Positions 1 to 7,614 of a DNA stretch of 64,000 bases are shown here, piece after piece; position 1 is the stretch's first letter; every line of letters begins with the position of its first letter. Source of the DNA: an uncultured Lachnospiraceae bacterium (GTDB lineage Bacteria > Bacillota > Clostridia > Lachnospirales > Lachnospiraceae); assembly GCA_951800685.1 (NCBI GenBank), contig CATOJY010000011.1, positions 1 through 64,000 on the forward strand, read 5' to 3'. Under the pieces are notes generated by a model. That model saw only the letters and a list, made by a program, of their open reading frames with translations. It was not told the origin of the DNA and did not search any database. The position numbers and the translations under genes are program-made.

Positions 1-1
1 T

Positions 2-745
2 CAGGAGATGCTGGAGGACATGCGGCAGGAGAATTGCCGGCTGCAGACGGAATACGACAGAAAAAAGAAGGACATGGCGGACTACTATACCATGTGGACC
101 CATCAGATCAAGACGCCCATTGCGGCGTTGCGGCTGCTTCAGCAGGAGGAAGAGACAGGAGAAAGCGCGCAGCACGGCGGACGTCAGGCGGAGCGGGAGG
201 AGCTTTTCAAGATCGAGCAGTATGCGGAAATGGCCCTTTATTTTGCCAGACTGGACAGCCTGTCCTCGGATCTGCTTTTCCGGCACTGCGACGTGCAGGA
301 GATCGTAAAGCAGGCGGTGCGCAAATATTCGGTCCTTTTTTTGCGCAGCGGCCTTTCTTTTCAGATGGAAGCGTTTGAGATCCGGGCGGTGACGGACGAA
401 AAATGGCTGTCTTTTGTGGTGGAGCAGGTCTTTTCCAACGCGCTCAAATATACGCATCAGGGCGGTATCGCCATCTACGGTGCGGATGAGACGGGCAGCA
501 GGAAAGAGGGGCGGACATCCTATCTTGTCATTGAGGACACGGGGATCGGTATTCGAGAGAGCGACCGGCCGAGGATCTTCGAGAGAGGGTTTACCGGCTA
601 TAACGGGCGTATGGACAGGAAATCTACGGGAATCGGGCTGTACCTTTGCGCTCAGATCATGGGCAGGATGTCCCACACGATCCGCGTACAGTCAGCACCG
701 GGCGAGGGGACGAAGGTGATCTTGGGATTCTTGCAGCAGACATAA
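2..745 (+). CDS. BceS-type sensor histidine kinase, C-terminal part (cut by window edge)
   Basis: The frame is open from the left edge, so the N-terminal membrane helices and the true start lie outside the window. The visible part carries the phosphoacceptor motif THQIKTPIAAL (His at residue 32 counted from the ATG at base 8), the N box FSNALKYT, the G1 box EDTGIGI and the G2 box STGIGLYL of an HATPase domain. The short distance from the left edge to the H box, and the BceAB-like transporter genes just downstream, fit the intramembrane-sensing BceS family. These kinases sense cell-wall-active peptides through their partner transporter and phosphorylate an OmpR-type regulator, which is probably encoded upstream. 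The substrate cannot be read from the sequence. Confidence 0.85.
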   Translation, partial: QEMLEDMRQENCRLQTEYDRKKKDMADYYTMWTHQIKTPIAALRLLQQEEETGESAQHGGRQAEREELFKIEQYAEMALYFARLDSLSSDLLFRHCDVQEIVKQAVRKYSVLFLRSGLSFQMEAFEIRAVTDEKWLSFVVEQVFSNALKYTHQGGIAIYGADETGSRKEGRTSYLVIEDTGIGIRESDRPRIFERGFTGYNGRMDRKSTGIGLYLCAQIMGRMSHTIRVQSAPGEGTKVILGFLQQT

Positions 746-765
746 CCTCGGCAAAACTGCATATG

Positions 766-779
766 TGACAGAAACGTAA
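766..779 (+). promoter_or_regulatory. candidate BceR-type binding box
   Basis: TGACA-GAAA-CGTAA matches the TnACA-N4-TGTAA inverted repeat described for BceR-like regulators except for one base (C for T). It lies between the kinase and the transporter genes, about 30 bp upstream of a possible -35 element. Inference from motif and position only. Confidence 0.35.
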
Positions 780-788
780 GGTTGGAGG

Positions 789-832
789 GAAGAAATGTTA
801 GCCAGATACATGGCAGCGCATTTCTTCTTTGT
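789..832 (+). terminator. hairpin after the kinase gene, possible terminator
   Basis: GAAGAAATG (789-797) pairs perfectly with CATTTCTTC (819-827), with an inner GCCA/TGGC stem (801-804 and 811-814). A short T-rich stretch follows. It overlaps the candidate promoter for the next gene, so it may instead be a regulatory structure. Confidence 0.35.
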
Positions 833-839
833 CTATAAT
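810..839 (+). promoter_or_regulatory. candidate promoter of the BceAB-like operon
   Basis: ATGGCA (810-815), an 18-bp spacer and a consensus TATAAT (834-839). The -35 matches four of six bases. It lies about 105 bp upstream of the chosen start of the ATPase gene and just downstream of the candidate regulator box. Confidence 0.4.
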
Positions 840-944
840 CATCTATGTAAACGGAAATCATACAGCACATAGGGCAGTCTGGTCAGCAAACGCCAGACTG
901 CGGCAGTGCAGATCAAAGCTGTGAAAAAAGGAGTGGGATACAAT

Positions 945-1766
945 ATGGCATTATTAGAAGTCAGGAATGTGAAAAAGGTATATACGGCCAAACTGGGAGC
1001 AGTCAAGGTACAGGCGCTGAGCGATGTGAATTTCTCGGTGGAGGAAGGAGAGTATGTGGCGATCATGGGAGAGTCGGGTTCCGGCAAGACGACGCTGTTA
1101 AATATCCTGGCCTCTCTGGATAAGGCCACCAGCGGCCAGGTTCTTTTGCGGGGAAAGGATCTGTCGGAGATCAGGCACAGAGACATCTGTGCGTTCCGCA
1201 GGGAGCATCTGGGATTCGTCTTTCAGGATTTTAATCTGCTGGATACGCTGACCTTGAAGGACAATATCTATCTGCCGCTGGTGCTGGCGGGAGTCGATCA
1301 CCGGGAAATGGAAAAGAGGATGCAGCCGCTGGCGGGCAGGCTTGCCATCACGGAGATTCTGGAGAAATACCCTTACGAAGTGTCCGGCGGCCAGCGGCAG
1401 CGGGCGGCGGTGTGCAGGGCGCTGATCACGGAGCCGGATATCATTCTGGCGGATGAACCTACGGGGGCGCTGGATTCCAGGGCGGCGGGTAAGCTGCTGG
1501 GACTGTTCGGGGAAGTGAACAGAGAGGGACAGACGATCCTGATGGTCACGCACAGCGTTCAGGCCGCCAGTCATGCGGGGCGTGTGCTGTTTATCAAGGA
1601 CGGCTGTGTATTCCACCAGATCTATAAGGGCGGTCAGAGCAATGAGGCCATGTACAGGATGATCTCCGATGCCCTGACGGTGCTGCAGACGGAAGCGGCA
1701 GCGGGCAATGCGGCAGATGCAGATTTACAAACGACAGTGCAGACGATTGAGAGAAGGGCGGTGTGA
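945..1766 (+). CDS. bceA: BceA-type ABC transporter ATP-binding protein
   Basis: The ATPase subunit of a peptide-antibiotic resistance exporter or target-protection transporter. Walker A is GESGSGKTT, the Q loop lies in VFQDFNLLD, the signature is SGGQRQRAAVCRAL and Walker B is IILADEPTGALD. The start at 945 gives MALLEVRNVKKVY, has an AAAAAAGGAG site about a dozen bases upstream, and yields 273 residues; an in-frame upstream codon at 906 has no such site. The C-terminal 40 residues beyond the fold are low-complexity and Ala-rich. The stop lies 6 bp before the permease start, so the two are almost certainly co-translated. LolD/MacB-type ATPases look similar; the BceB-type permease next door decides the call. 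Confidence 0.9.
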   Translation: MALLEVRNVKKVYTAKLGAVKVQALSDVNFSVEEGEYVAIMGESGSGKTTLLNILASLDKATSGQVLLRGKDLSEIRHRDICAFRREHLGFVFQDFNLLDTLTLKDNIYLPLVLAGVDHREMEKRMQPLAGRLAITEILEKYPYEVSGGQRQRAAVCRALITEPDIILADEPTGALDSRAAGKLLGLFGEVNREGQTILMVTHSVQAASHAGRVLFIKDGCVFHQIYKGGQSNEAMYRMISDALTVLQTEAAAGNAADADLQTTVQTIERRAV

Positions 1767-1772
1767 TCATAG

Positions 1773-3782
1773 ATGAAGAAAGGAAAAATCCTGCCGGTGA
1801 TGGCTTGGAAAGGGATCTTAAGAAACGGGAACGTGTATTTTCCTTATTTGATCGCAGGCATCTTTTCGGTGTTTATCTATTTTGTATTTACCTCCATCCT
1901 GCACAACGATATCATCAAGGTACTGCCGAGAAGCGGTTATGCGTGGATGATGCTGTATATGGGAAAGGGGATTCTCTCACTGATCCTGATTCTCTTTCTG
2001 GTCTATGCCAACAGTTTCCTGGTAAAAAGGCGGCAGAAGGAATTCGGTCTGTACCATATTCTGGGACTGGAAAAGAAGCATATCGGCATCATGTTGTTCT
2101 TCGAGACGTTCCTGCTTTATGCAGGAGCGGTGGCAGGCGGTGTGCTCTTTGGCATGGTACTTTCCAAGCTGCTGTTTCTTATGCTGCTGCGGATGTGTAA
2201 CCTGTCGGTGGATGTGAGATTCGTCTTCTATCCGGCGGCGTTTCGGGAGACAATCGTCTACTTTTTGTGGGTGTTTGGCGTGAACTTTGCGGTGGGGCTT
2301 TTACAGGTCGGCAAAGCCCGTCCCATCGAGCTGATGAGCGGCAGCAAGAAGGGCGAGAAGGAGCCGAGATTTCTGCCGGTTTATGCGCTGGCTGGCATGG
2401 CGGCGCTGGTGTTTGGCTATTACTGTTCCGTCACTTCCAAATTGGACAGCATGATCTTCCTTAATTTTGTGCGGGCGGTAAGTCTGGTCATCGTGGGAAC
2501 GTATCTGCTGTTCGCGTCGGGCAGTATTGCGTTCCTGAAATGGATGAAGGGCAGGAAGAAGTTCTATTATAAGCCCGGCAATTTTGTCACCATCTCGGGT
2601 ATGCTTTACCGCATGAAAAAGAATGCGGCGGGCCTTTCCAATATCTGCATCTTTTCCACGATGGTGATCATTACCCTGATCTGTACGGTTTCGCTTCATC
2701 TGGGCATGGACAGTCTGGTGCATTTCGTACATCCCTACGATATGACGGTGCTTTACGGTGAAGAAAAGGCCGCTGAAGAAGAGGTGGCGCAGGAGATCGC
2801 AGCGCTGGAAGAAAAGTACGGGCTTGCGGCCAAAAGAGTGGATATCTATGACAGAATGAGACTGGCTGTGAGAAAGGAAGGGGACCGTTTTGTCATGCGG
2901 CAGGACAATGGAGGGTTCAGTGAACGTGCGGAGGATTACAGGCTGGAGATCATAACGACGCCGGAGTATGAGAGGATCGAGAAACGGACGGTGGACCTGC
3001 AGGACAATGAGGTTTTACTCCATTGCAGCGGCAGGGATTACGGGTATGACAGCGTCGATTTCATGGGTGTGAAGCTGCAGGTGAAGGAGGAACTTACGAA
3101 TTTCTTTCCCTATCCAAAGGCAGCGGACAATGCTTTTGGCGCCTGCTATGTGATGGTGGTGAAAGACAGAAAGGTACAGGAGCAGTGTGTGCGGGCCTGG
3201 GCTGAGGCAAACGGTGTGACGGATATGGAAGCTTTTCTCGAAAGCGACTATCGGTTTATCGGGATTGTTTTGGCGGGAGAAGATGCACAGAAGAATGCTT
3301 TTCTGGGAGAATTTGCGCAGTGGTGCCAGAGCAGGCCGGGATTTTTCGATCTGACGGACAACGTGGAAGGCAGGCGCGATCTGAGAACCATGTACGGCGC
3401 GCTGTTATTTCTCGGAATCTTATTCGGCCTGATCTTTTTTATGTGCCTGATCCTGATCATGTATTATAAACAGATCACGGAAGGGTACGAGGACAGGAAC
3501 AGTTTCGACATCATGCAGAAGGTGGGCATGAGCGACCGGGAGATCCGGGGCACGGTGCGCAGGCAGATTCTGATGGTGTTCGGACTGCCGCTTGCGGGGG
3601 CCGTCATGCACACGGCAGCAGGCATGGTGATGGTAAAAGGGCTGATGGGAGCCGTATCCTTCTTCCGCGTGGATCTGCTTTTCTGGTGCACGGTGGGGGT
3701 GATCGTCATATTCATGGCGGTGTACGGCATAAGTTATATGATGACAGCGAAGACCTATTACAGGATCGTGCGGCATGAGTAG
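1773..3782 (+). CDS. bceB: BceB-type ABC transporter permease
   Basis: A 669-residue FtsX-like membrane protein of the length and layout of BceB: an N-terminal helix at about 20-40, a group of helices to about residue 250, a helix near 285-305, a large extracellular domain from about 310 to 530, and three C-terminal helices. This extracellular domain is where BceB-type transporters bind lantibiotic or bacitracin-type ligands and contact the kinase. It directly follows the ATPase gene with a 6-bp gap. Base composition of the block from the kinase to here is clearly more GC-rich than most of the window. The ligand cannot be predicted. Confidence 0.9.
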   Translation: MKKGKILPVMAWKGILRNGNVYFPYLIAGIFSVFIYFVFTSILHNDIIKVLPRSGYAWMMLYMGKGILSLILILFLVYANSFLVKRRQKEFGLYHILGLEKKHIGIMLFFETFLLYAGAVAGGVLFGMVLSKLLFLMLLRMCNLSVDVRFVFYPAAFRETIVYFLWVFGVNFAVGLLQVGKARPIELMSGSKKGEKEPRFLPVYALAGMAALVFGYYCSVTSKLDSMIFLNFVRAVSLVIVGTYLLFASGSIAFLKWMKGRKKFYYKPGNFVTISGMLYRMKKNAAGLSNICIFSTMVIITLICTVSLHLGMDSLVHFVHPYDMTVLYGEEKAAEEEVAQEIAALEEKYGLAAKRVDIYDRMRLAVRKEGDRFVMRQDNGGFSERAEDYRLEIITTPEYERIEKRTVDLQDNEVLLHCSGRDYGYDSVDFMGVKLQVKEELTNFFPYPKAADNAFGACYVMVVKDRKVQEQCVRAWAEANGVTDMEAFLESDYRFIGIVLAGEDAQKNAFLGEFAQWCQSRPGFFDLTDNVEGRRDLRTMYGALLFLGILFGLIFFMCLILIMYYKQITEGYEDRNSFDIMQKVGMSDREIRGTVRRQILMVFGLPLAGAVMHTAAGMVMVKGLMGAVSFFRVDLLFWCTVGVIVIFMAVYGISYMMTAKTYYRIVRHE

Positions 3783-3852
3783 GATTGTCAGACTGTGGAT
3801 TTCATGATAAGATAATCGAAAAAATACGAGGAAGAAAGGAAGTTATCGTATC

Positions 3853-4584
3853 ATGAATGAAATATTACAGGCACTTCATAATAGAAAATCAGTCCGCGTC
3901 TTTACGAAGGAAGCCATCTCAGAGAAAGACAGGGAAAATATCTTGTTGGCAGCGCTGCAGGCACCATCTGCGGGCTGCCAGTTATTATACACGATCTTGG
4001 ATATCACAGATCAGGAGAAGAAAGATAAGCTTGCACAGTTGTGCGATCATCAAGCATTTGCGGCACAGGCGAAGTTGGTGCTTGTCTTCTGCGCGGACTG
4101 CCGGAAATGGCTGTCCTTTTATAGGGAGGCGGGACTGTCGCCGAGGAAGCCGGGCGTAGGGGATCTGTTGTTAGCGGTGGAGGATGCGCTGATTGCCGCG
4201 CAGAACGCCGTGACGGCAGCGGAGAGTCTGGGGATCGGTTCCTGCTATATCGGTGACGTAATGGAAAACGCAGAAGCGATGAAGGAACTTCTTAGCCTGC
4301 CGCAGTATGTTTACCCGGCCTGCATGCTTGTCTTTGGATATCCGACAAGACAGCAGATAGAGAGGAAGAAACCGGAGCGATTCCGGGTAAATGATCTTGT
4401 GTGTGAGAATGCCTACCAGGACAAGGATAGTAAGCAGATCCGGGAAATGTTTGCCGGGCATACGGGCAGTCAGGGCTATGAGGCGTGGATGAAAGCCTTC
4501 TGGCAGAGAAAGTATGAATCGGATTTTTCTAAAGAAATGAACCGCTCCATGGAAGTCTACCTGCAGGACTACAGACAGGAGTGA
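3853..4584 (+). CDS. nitroreductase-family FMN oxidoreductase (NfsA/FRP-like)
   Basis: A 243-residue NAD(P)H-dependent flavoprotein. The N-terminal RKSVRVF and the following APSAGCQ are the FMN-binding signatures of the NfsA/FRP branch, and GSCYIGDV with LVFGYP near residues 133-160 are the later flavin-contact and strand motifs. Such enzymes reduce nitroaromatics, quinones or flavins by two-electron transfer; the physiological substrate is not evident. The start has an AGGAAG site 8-10 bases upstream. The gene stands alone and is followed by a convergent gene. Confidence 0.85.
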   Translation: MNEILQALHNRKSVRVFTKEAISEKDRENILLAALQAPSAGCQLLYTILDITDQEKKDKLAQLCDHQAFAAQAKLVLVFCADCRKWLSFYREAGLSPRKPGVGDLLLAVEDALIAAQNAVTAAESLGIGSCYIGDVMENAEAMKELLSLPQYVYPACMLVFGYPTRQQIERKKPERFRVNDLVCENAYQDKDSKQIREMFAGHTGSQGYEAWMKAFWQRKYESDFSKEMNRSMEVYLQDYRQE

Positions 4585-4645
4585 ACAAGAGCATAGCGGA
4601 AATAGCCGAGCCCGAAAGAGTCTGCTTGAAGGAAATGGATATGGG

Positions 4646-4669
4646 AACTGCCAAAGGCAGGTAGTTTTC
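4646..4669 (+). terminator. weak terminator-like hairpin
   Basis: CTGCC-AAA-GGCAG followed by GTAGTTTTC, in the gap between the convergent nitroreductase and metallo-hydrolase genes. The stem is short and the T tract broken. Confidence 0.3.
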
Positions 4670-4683
4670 AGTAGGGAGAAACC

Positions 4684-5460
4684 TTAAAGATAGATGGTGT
4701 CTCCGCAAGACAGGTAACGAAGACGTTTCATAGATTGTCCCATAAAAGAGAACTGTTTTTCGCCTGTGCAGTGGCAGGTGTAATATTCAGTAGAGAAGCT
4801 GTTCAGGTACTCGGCGTATGTTCTTAACGTGTCATCCAATGGCAGTTTGGAGAAATGAAAGCCGCCGACCAGAATATCCGGTCGGAACCAGTCGACGATA
4901 TCCAGGATGCCTCTGTGGGAGCAGCCGCTGAACAGGATCTTCCGGTGATTTTCTTCCACGAGCAGATACTGTTCGTGACGGAAATCTTCTGGTTTGAAAA
5001 CACCGTCTTCCAACATAGTAAGGCCGAAAGCGCCCAGAGGGTGGTTCTGCTTTTCCTGACGGCAGCAGCAGAGGGTTATGTCCTCGGCAAGGATAGTGGT
5101 GTCATCAGTAAAAATCAGCTGTTTATGTTTTGCGAAGGCAGTGTCCAGGCCGATGTATTTCCCAGTACTATTATAGTGAGGTTCGAAGGCATGACGGTTT
5201 ACATAGACGGGAGCGGTCTGGTTTAACATAAGGAAACGTTCTAGGCCGCCACCGTGGTCGTAGTGGCCATGGGACAGGATGGCGATATCCACCACCGACA
5301 GATCAACACCGAGGGTGGAAGCATTGTATGAGAAAAGGGCAGACTGGCCCATATCAAAAAGAATCTTGTGCGTTGCAGTCTCGATATACAGACTTAAACC
5401 GTGTTCTGCGGACAGATCCGGTCTTGCGGTGGTATTTTCCAGAAGGACTGTGATCTTCAT
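4684..5460 (-). CDS. metallo-beta-lactamase fold hydrolase
   Basis: A 258-residue MBL-fold protein. The zinc-binding motif HGHYDHGGG occurs near residue 64, and later metal ligands are likely in GCSHRG (near 179) and in the C-terminal YTCHCTG. This arrangement resembles the 7,8-dihydropterin-6-methyl-4-aminobenzene-phosphate synthase-like MBL group, which in bacteria is of uncertain function. A GAAAGGAAA site precedes the ATG. The gene is convergent with the nitroreductase and divergent from the hydrolase-acetyltransferase fusion. It is a soluble enzyme with no signal peptide. Confidence 0.85.
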   Translation of the reverse strand: MKITVLLENTTARPDLSAEHGLSLYIETATHKILFDMGQSALFSYNASTLGVDLSVVDIAILSHGHYDHGGGLERFLMLNQTAPVYVNRHAFEPHYNSTGKYIGLDTAFAKHKQLIFTDDTTILAEDITLCCCRQEKQNHPLGAFGLTMLEDGVFKPEDFRHEQYLLVEENHRKILFSGCSHRGILDIVDWFRPDILVGGFHFSKLPLDDTLRTYAEYLNSFSTEYYTCHCTGEKQFSFMGQSMKRLRYLSCGDTIYL

Positions 5461-5686
5461 TGGTTGTCATTTCCTTTCGTGTGGGTTGAGTGTGGGTTCA
5501 ACGAAGGGGTACTCCGCTAGTTGGACAGATCATGATTATAGTATAATATAGGATACACTGCATGTCGATGAGAATCATGGTGCAGGAATGTCTGTTTTTA
5601 AATGATGGCAGAAACTGGTACAGGGTATAAGTAGAATAGGGATTGGAAAAGAATTTCCGCATAGGTGGAAGAGAGGAGCAAAGATT

Positions 5687-6781
5687 ATGAAACTCGCTGT
5701 ATTTTTTCCGGGAATTGGATATCACTGTGATAAGCCGTTATTATATTACAGTAATCAACTGGCTGTGCAATATCAGTATGAAACGGTCAGGGTAACTTAT
5801 GGGGTTCTGCATAAAGAACTCGACAAGGCATTTGAGGATGCGCTTGCCCAGACAAGGATATGTTTAGAACCTGTGGTATGGGAAGACTATGAGGAGGTTC
5901 TTTTTGTGTCTAAAAGCATTGGTACAGCAGTAGCCTGCGCTTATGCAAAGGAGCATGGGATATGTTGCAGGAATGTCTATTATACGCCGTTGGAACAGAC
6001 CTTTGCGTTTAGTCCGCAGAAGGGAATTGTGTTTCATGGGACAGAAGATCCATGGGCAGATGCAGAAAAGATCAGAAAGAAATGCAGGGAAAATAATCTG
6101 CCGCTCTATCTAGTTGAAGATGGCAGCCATTCGCTTGAGATTAAACAGGAGTGCAGGGAAAGAGAGAGGAATGGGTGTCAGAAAAAGCTGCAGGAGAATC
6201 TCCAGATTCTGACACAGGTTATGGAGCAGACAGAGCAGTATCTTGCAGAGGAAATCTATTGCAGGGAATTGGAGGCAGAGGAAATAAGTCTGGAATTGTT
6301 TGGAAAGTTTATCCGGCACCAAAAGGTTACGAAATGCAGACGAAGAGAAAAAGATAAATGGGTCATTCGGGATGATCCATTTATCGATGATTGGACAAGG
6401 AAAGACTATCAGGAGCTTGTTGGCTGCCTGCGGAATACGGTCAGTACAGGTGGATTTGTATATGCGGCTTTTGTGCAGGATGTATTAAAAGGATTCGTTT
6501 CTGTGGAGCCGTCTGTGTTTGGAGGAGAGAATAGGTATCTTGACTTGTCAAGTATCCACGTATCAGAGGATATGCGGGGGAGAAGAATAGGAAAGATGCT
6601 GTTTCAGGCGGCAGCAGAGTGGGCTAGGAAAAAGGGAGCGGGTAAACTGTATATTTCATCCCATTCGGCGATGGAGACACAGGCATTCTATCAGGCTATG
6701 GGATGTGTGGATGCACAGGAATATGAGCAAAAACATGTGGAGCTGGAACCGTATGACTGCCAGTTGGAATACCGGTTGTAA
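5687..6781 (+). CDS. fusion: alpha/beta-hydrolase domain plus GNAT acetyltransferase domain
   Basis: Two domains are visible in 364 residues. Residues 1 to about 155 look like a small alpha/beta hydrolase: FPGIGYHCDKP opens the first strand, SKSIG has the position of a nucleophile elbow (Ser77), GTEDPW offers the acid (Asp121) and DGSHSLE the histidine (His148). After a Glu/Gln-rich linker, residues 190-364 form a GNAT domain with LDLSSIHVSEDMRG and the acetyl-CoA loop RGRRIG, then a conserved tail with FYQAMGC. Both halves exist as separate proteins in related bacteria, so the joined gene suggests a common substrate or pathway that I cannot name. The SD GAGGAG lies 8-10 bases before the ATG. 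Confidence 0.8.
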   Translation: MKLAVFFPGIGYHCDKPLLYYSNQLAVQYQYETVRVTYGVLHKELDKAFEDALAQTRICLEPVVWEDYEEVLFVSKSIGTAVACAYAKEHGICCRNVYYTPLEQTFAFSPQKGIVFHGTEDPWADAEKIRKKCRENNLPLYLVEDGSHSLEIKQECRERERNGCQKKLQENLQILTQVMEQTEQYLAEEIYCRELEAEEISLELFGKFIRHQKVTKCRRREKDKWVIRDDPFIDDWTRKDYQELVGCLRNTVSTGGFVYAAFVQDVLKGFVSVEPSVFGGENRYLDLSSIHVSEDMRGRRIGKMLFQAAAEWARKKGAGKLYISSHSAMETQAFYQAMGCVDAQEYEQKHVELEPYDCQLEYRL

Positions 6782-7150
6782 TACTGCAGTAAGAGCCGTA
6801 GAGAAACCAATAGGATCTACAAAGTGATACAACGAGATATCCAGAAAAGGTAGTAAAAAGGGGTGTGAAATAGATTTCACAATAGTTTCCAAAAAGCGTT
6901 GGAAAAAATTATATAAAATGCCAATTTACAAATTTATTGTCAAAATATATGATATAAGCGTAATTGAAATCGGTAATATGCTATTAGACTGATGGTAAAC
7001 GTAAAAGTGGAGGTGATGGAATAAAGCGGAATTTTATGGATAATCTGTAGATAGGGGGAATATCATTAGTCCGGTGCTGATTCTGAAAACGAAAAGTAAA
7101 ACATAACAAAGGCAGAATGTTTGAAAATGAAGTAAAGGAGAAATGATGAA
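6782..7150. other. 369-bp AT-rich gap with two palindromes
   Basis: No convincing gene. It holds TGTGAAAT-AG-ATTTCACA (6864-6881), a perfect palindrome, and TTTCCAA-AAAGCG-TTGGAAA (6886-6905). Further on, a strong GGAGGTG site is followed by the minimal reading frame ATG GAA TAA near 7016. An AAAGGAG at 7134-7140 serves the next gene. No clear -35/-10 pair was identified. Confidence 0.6.
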
Positions 7151-7384
7151 ATGCAGCAGGTAAATGTTAAGTTTAACGATGTTGAGCAGATCAGACAGTT
7201 TATTAACACAATTGATAAAATTGATACGAATTTTGATTTGGGTTCCGGACACAGAGTGGTAGATGCCAAATCCATCATAGGTGTGATGGCACTGGATTTT
7301 ACGAAACCACTCCGATTGAGATATCATTCGGATGATGCGGATATTAGAAAAAAGATTGCGCCATTCTTATGTACGAGCGTATAA
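7151..7384 (+). CDS. HPr-like protein lacking the active-site histidine (Crh-like)
   Basis: A 77-residue protein whose middle, VDAKSIIGVMAL, matches the HPr segment around the regulatory serine (here Ser41). The N-terminal region where HPr carries the phosphorylated His (GIHARPA) reads DVEQIRQF instead, so phosphotransfer from enzyme I looks impossible. In Bacillus, Crh likewise keeps the serine, lacks His15 and works only in catabolite repression; that role is an inference here. The SD AAAGGAG lies 10 bases upstream; overlapping ATGs at 7143 and 7146 in another frame open only a five-codon frame. A strong terminator follows. Confidence 0.75.
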   Translation: MQQVNVKFNDVEQIRQFINTIDKIDTNFDLGSGHRVVDAKSIIGVMALDFTKPLRLRYHSDDADIRKKIAPFLCTSV

Positions 7385-7406
7385 CTGTATAGTTTTATAG
7401 CATTTG

Positions 7407-7443
7407 AAACAGAGCTTACCTTTGAAGGCCGGCTCTGTTTTTT
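7407..7443 (+). terminator. terminator after the HPr-like gene
   Basis: AAACAGAGC pairs with GCTCTGTTT, with an inner CCTT/AAGG stem, and runs into TTTTTT. It lies 23 bp after the stop codon. Confidence 0.8.
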
Positions 7444-7525
7444 GTTGTCAAGATATTTGTGATCTTACAGTTTTATATGCAGATGCAGTCTGTATGGTGT
7501 CTGTTCATGGAAAAGTAACAACAGC

Positions 7526-7555
7526 TTGCTTTCTTTATTGGGGATATAGTAAAAT
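7526..7555 (+). promoter_or_regulatory. candidate promoter of the MgtC-like gene
   Basis: TTGCTT (7526-7531), an 18-bp spacer and TAAAAT (7550-7555), about 60 bp upstream of the ATG. Confidence 0.35.
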
Positions 7556-7614
7556 AAGAATTACAATGTATAGGGCATTCCAGAGTAGGTTTGAAAGACA
7601 GAGGGGAAGGAAAG

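Noticed and set aside
375-1500. 16S/23S rRNA or structural RNA in the GC-rich left block
   Set aside because: The GC richness is fully explained by long protein-coding genes with clear motifs.
6925-6965. Promoter TTTACA/TTGTCA with TATAAG before the HPr-like gene
   Set aside because: Spacings of 10 and 22 bp are outside the usual range; AT-rich gaps yield such matches by chance.
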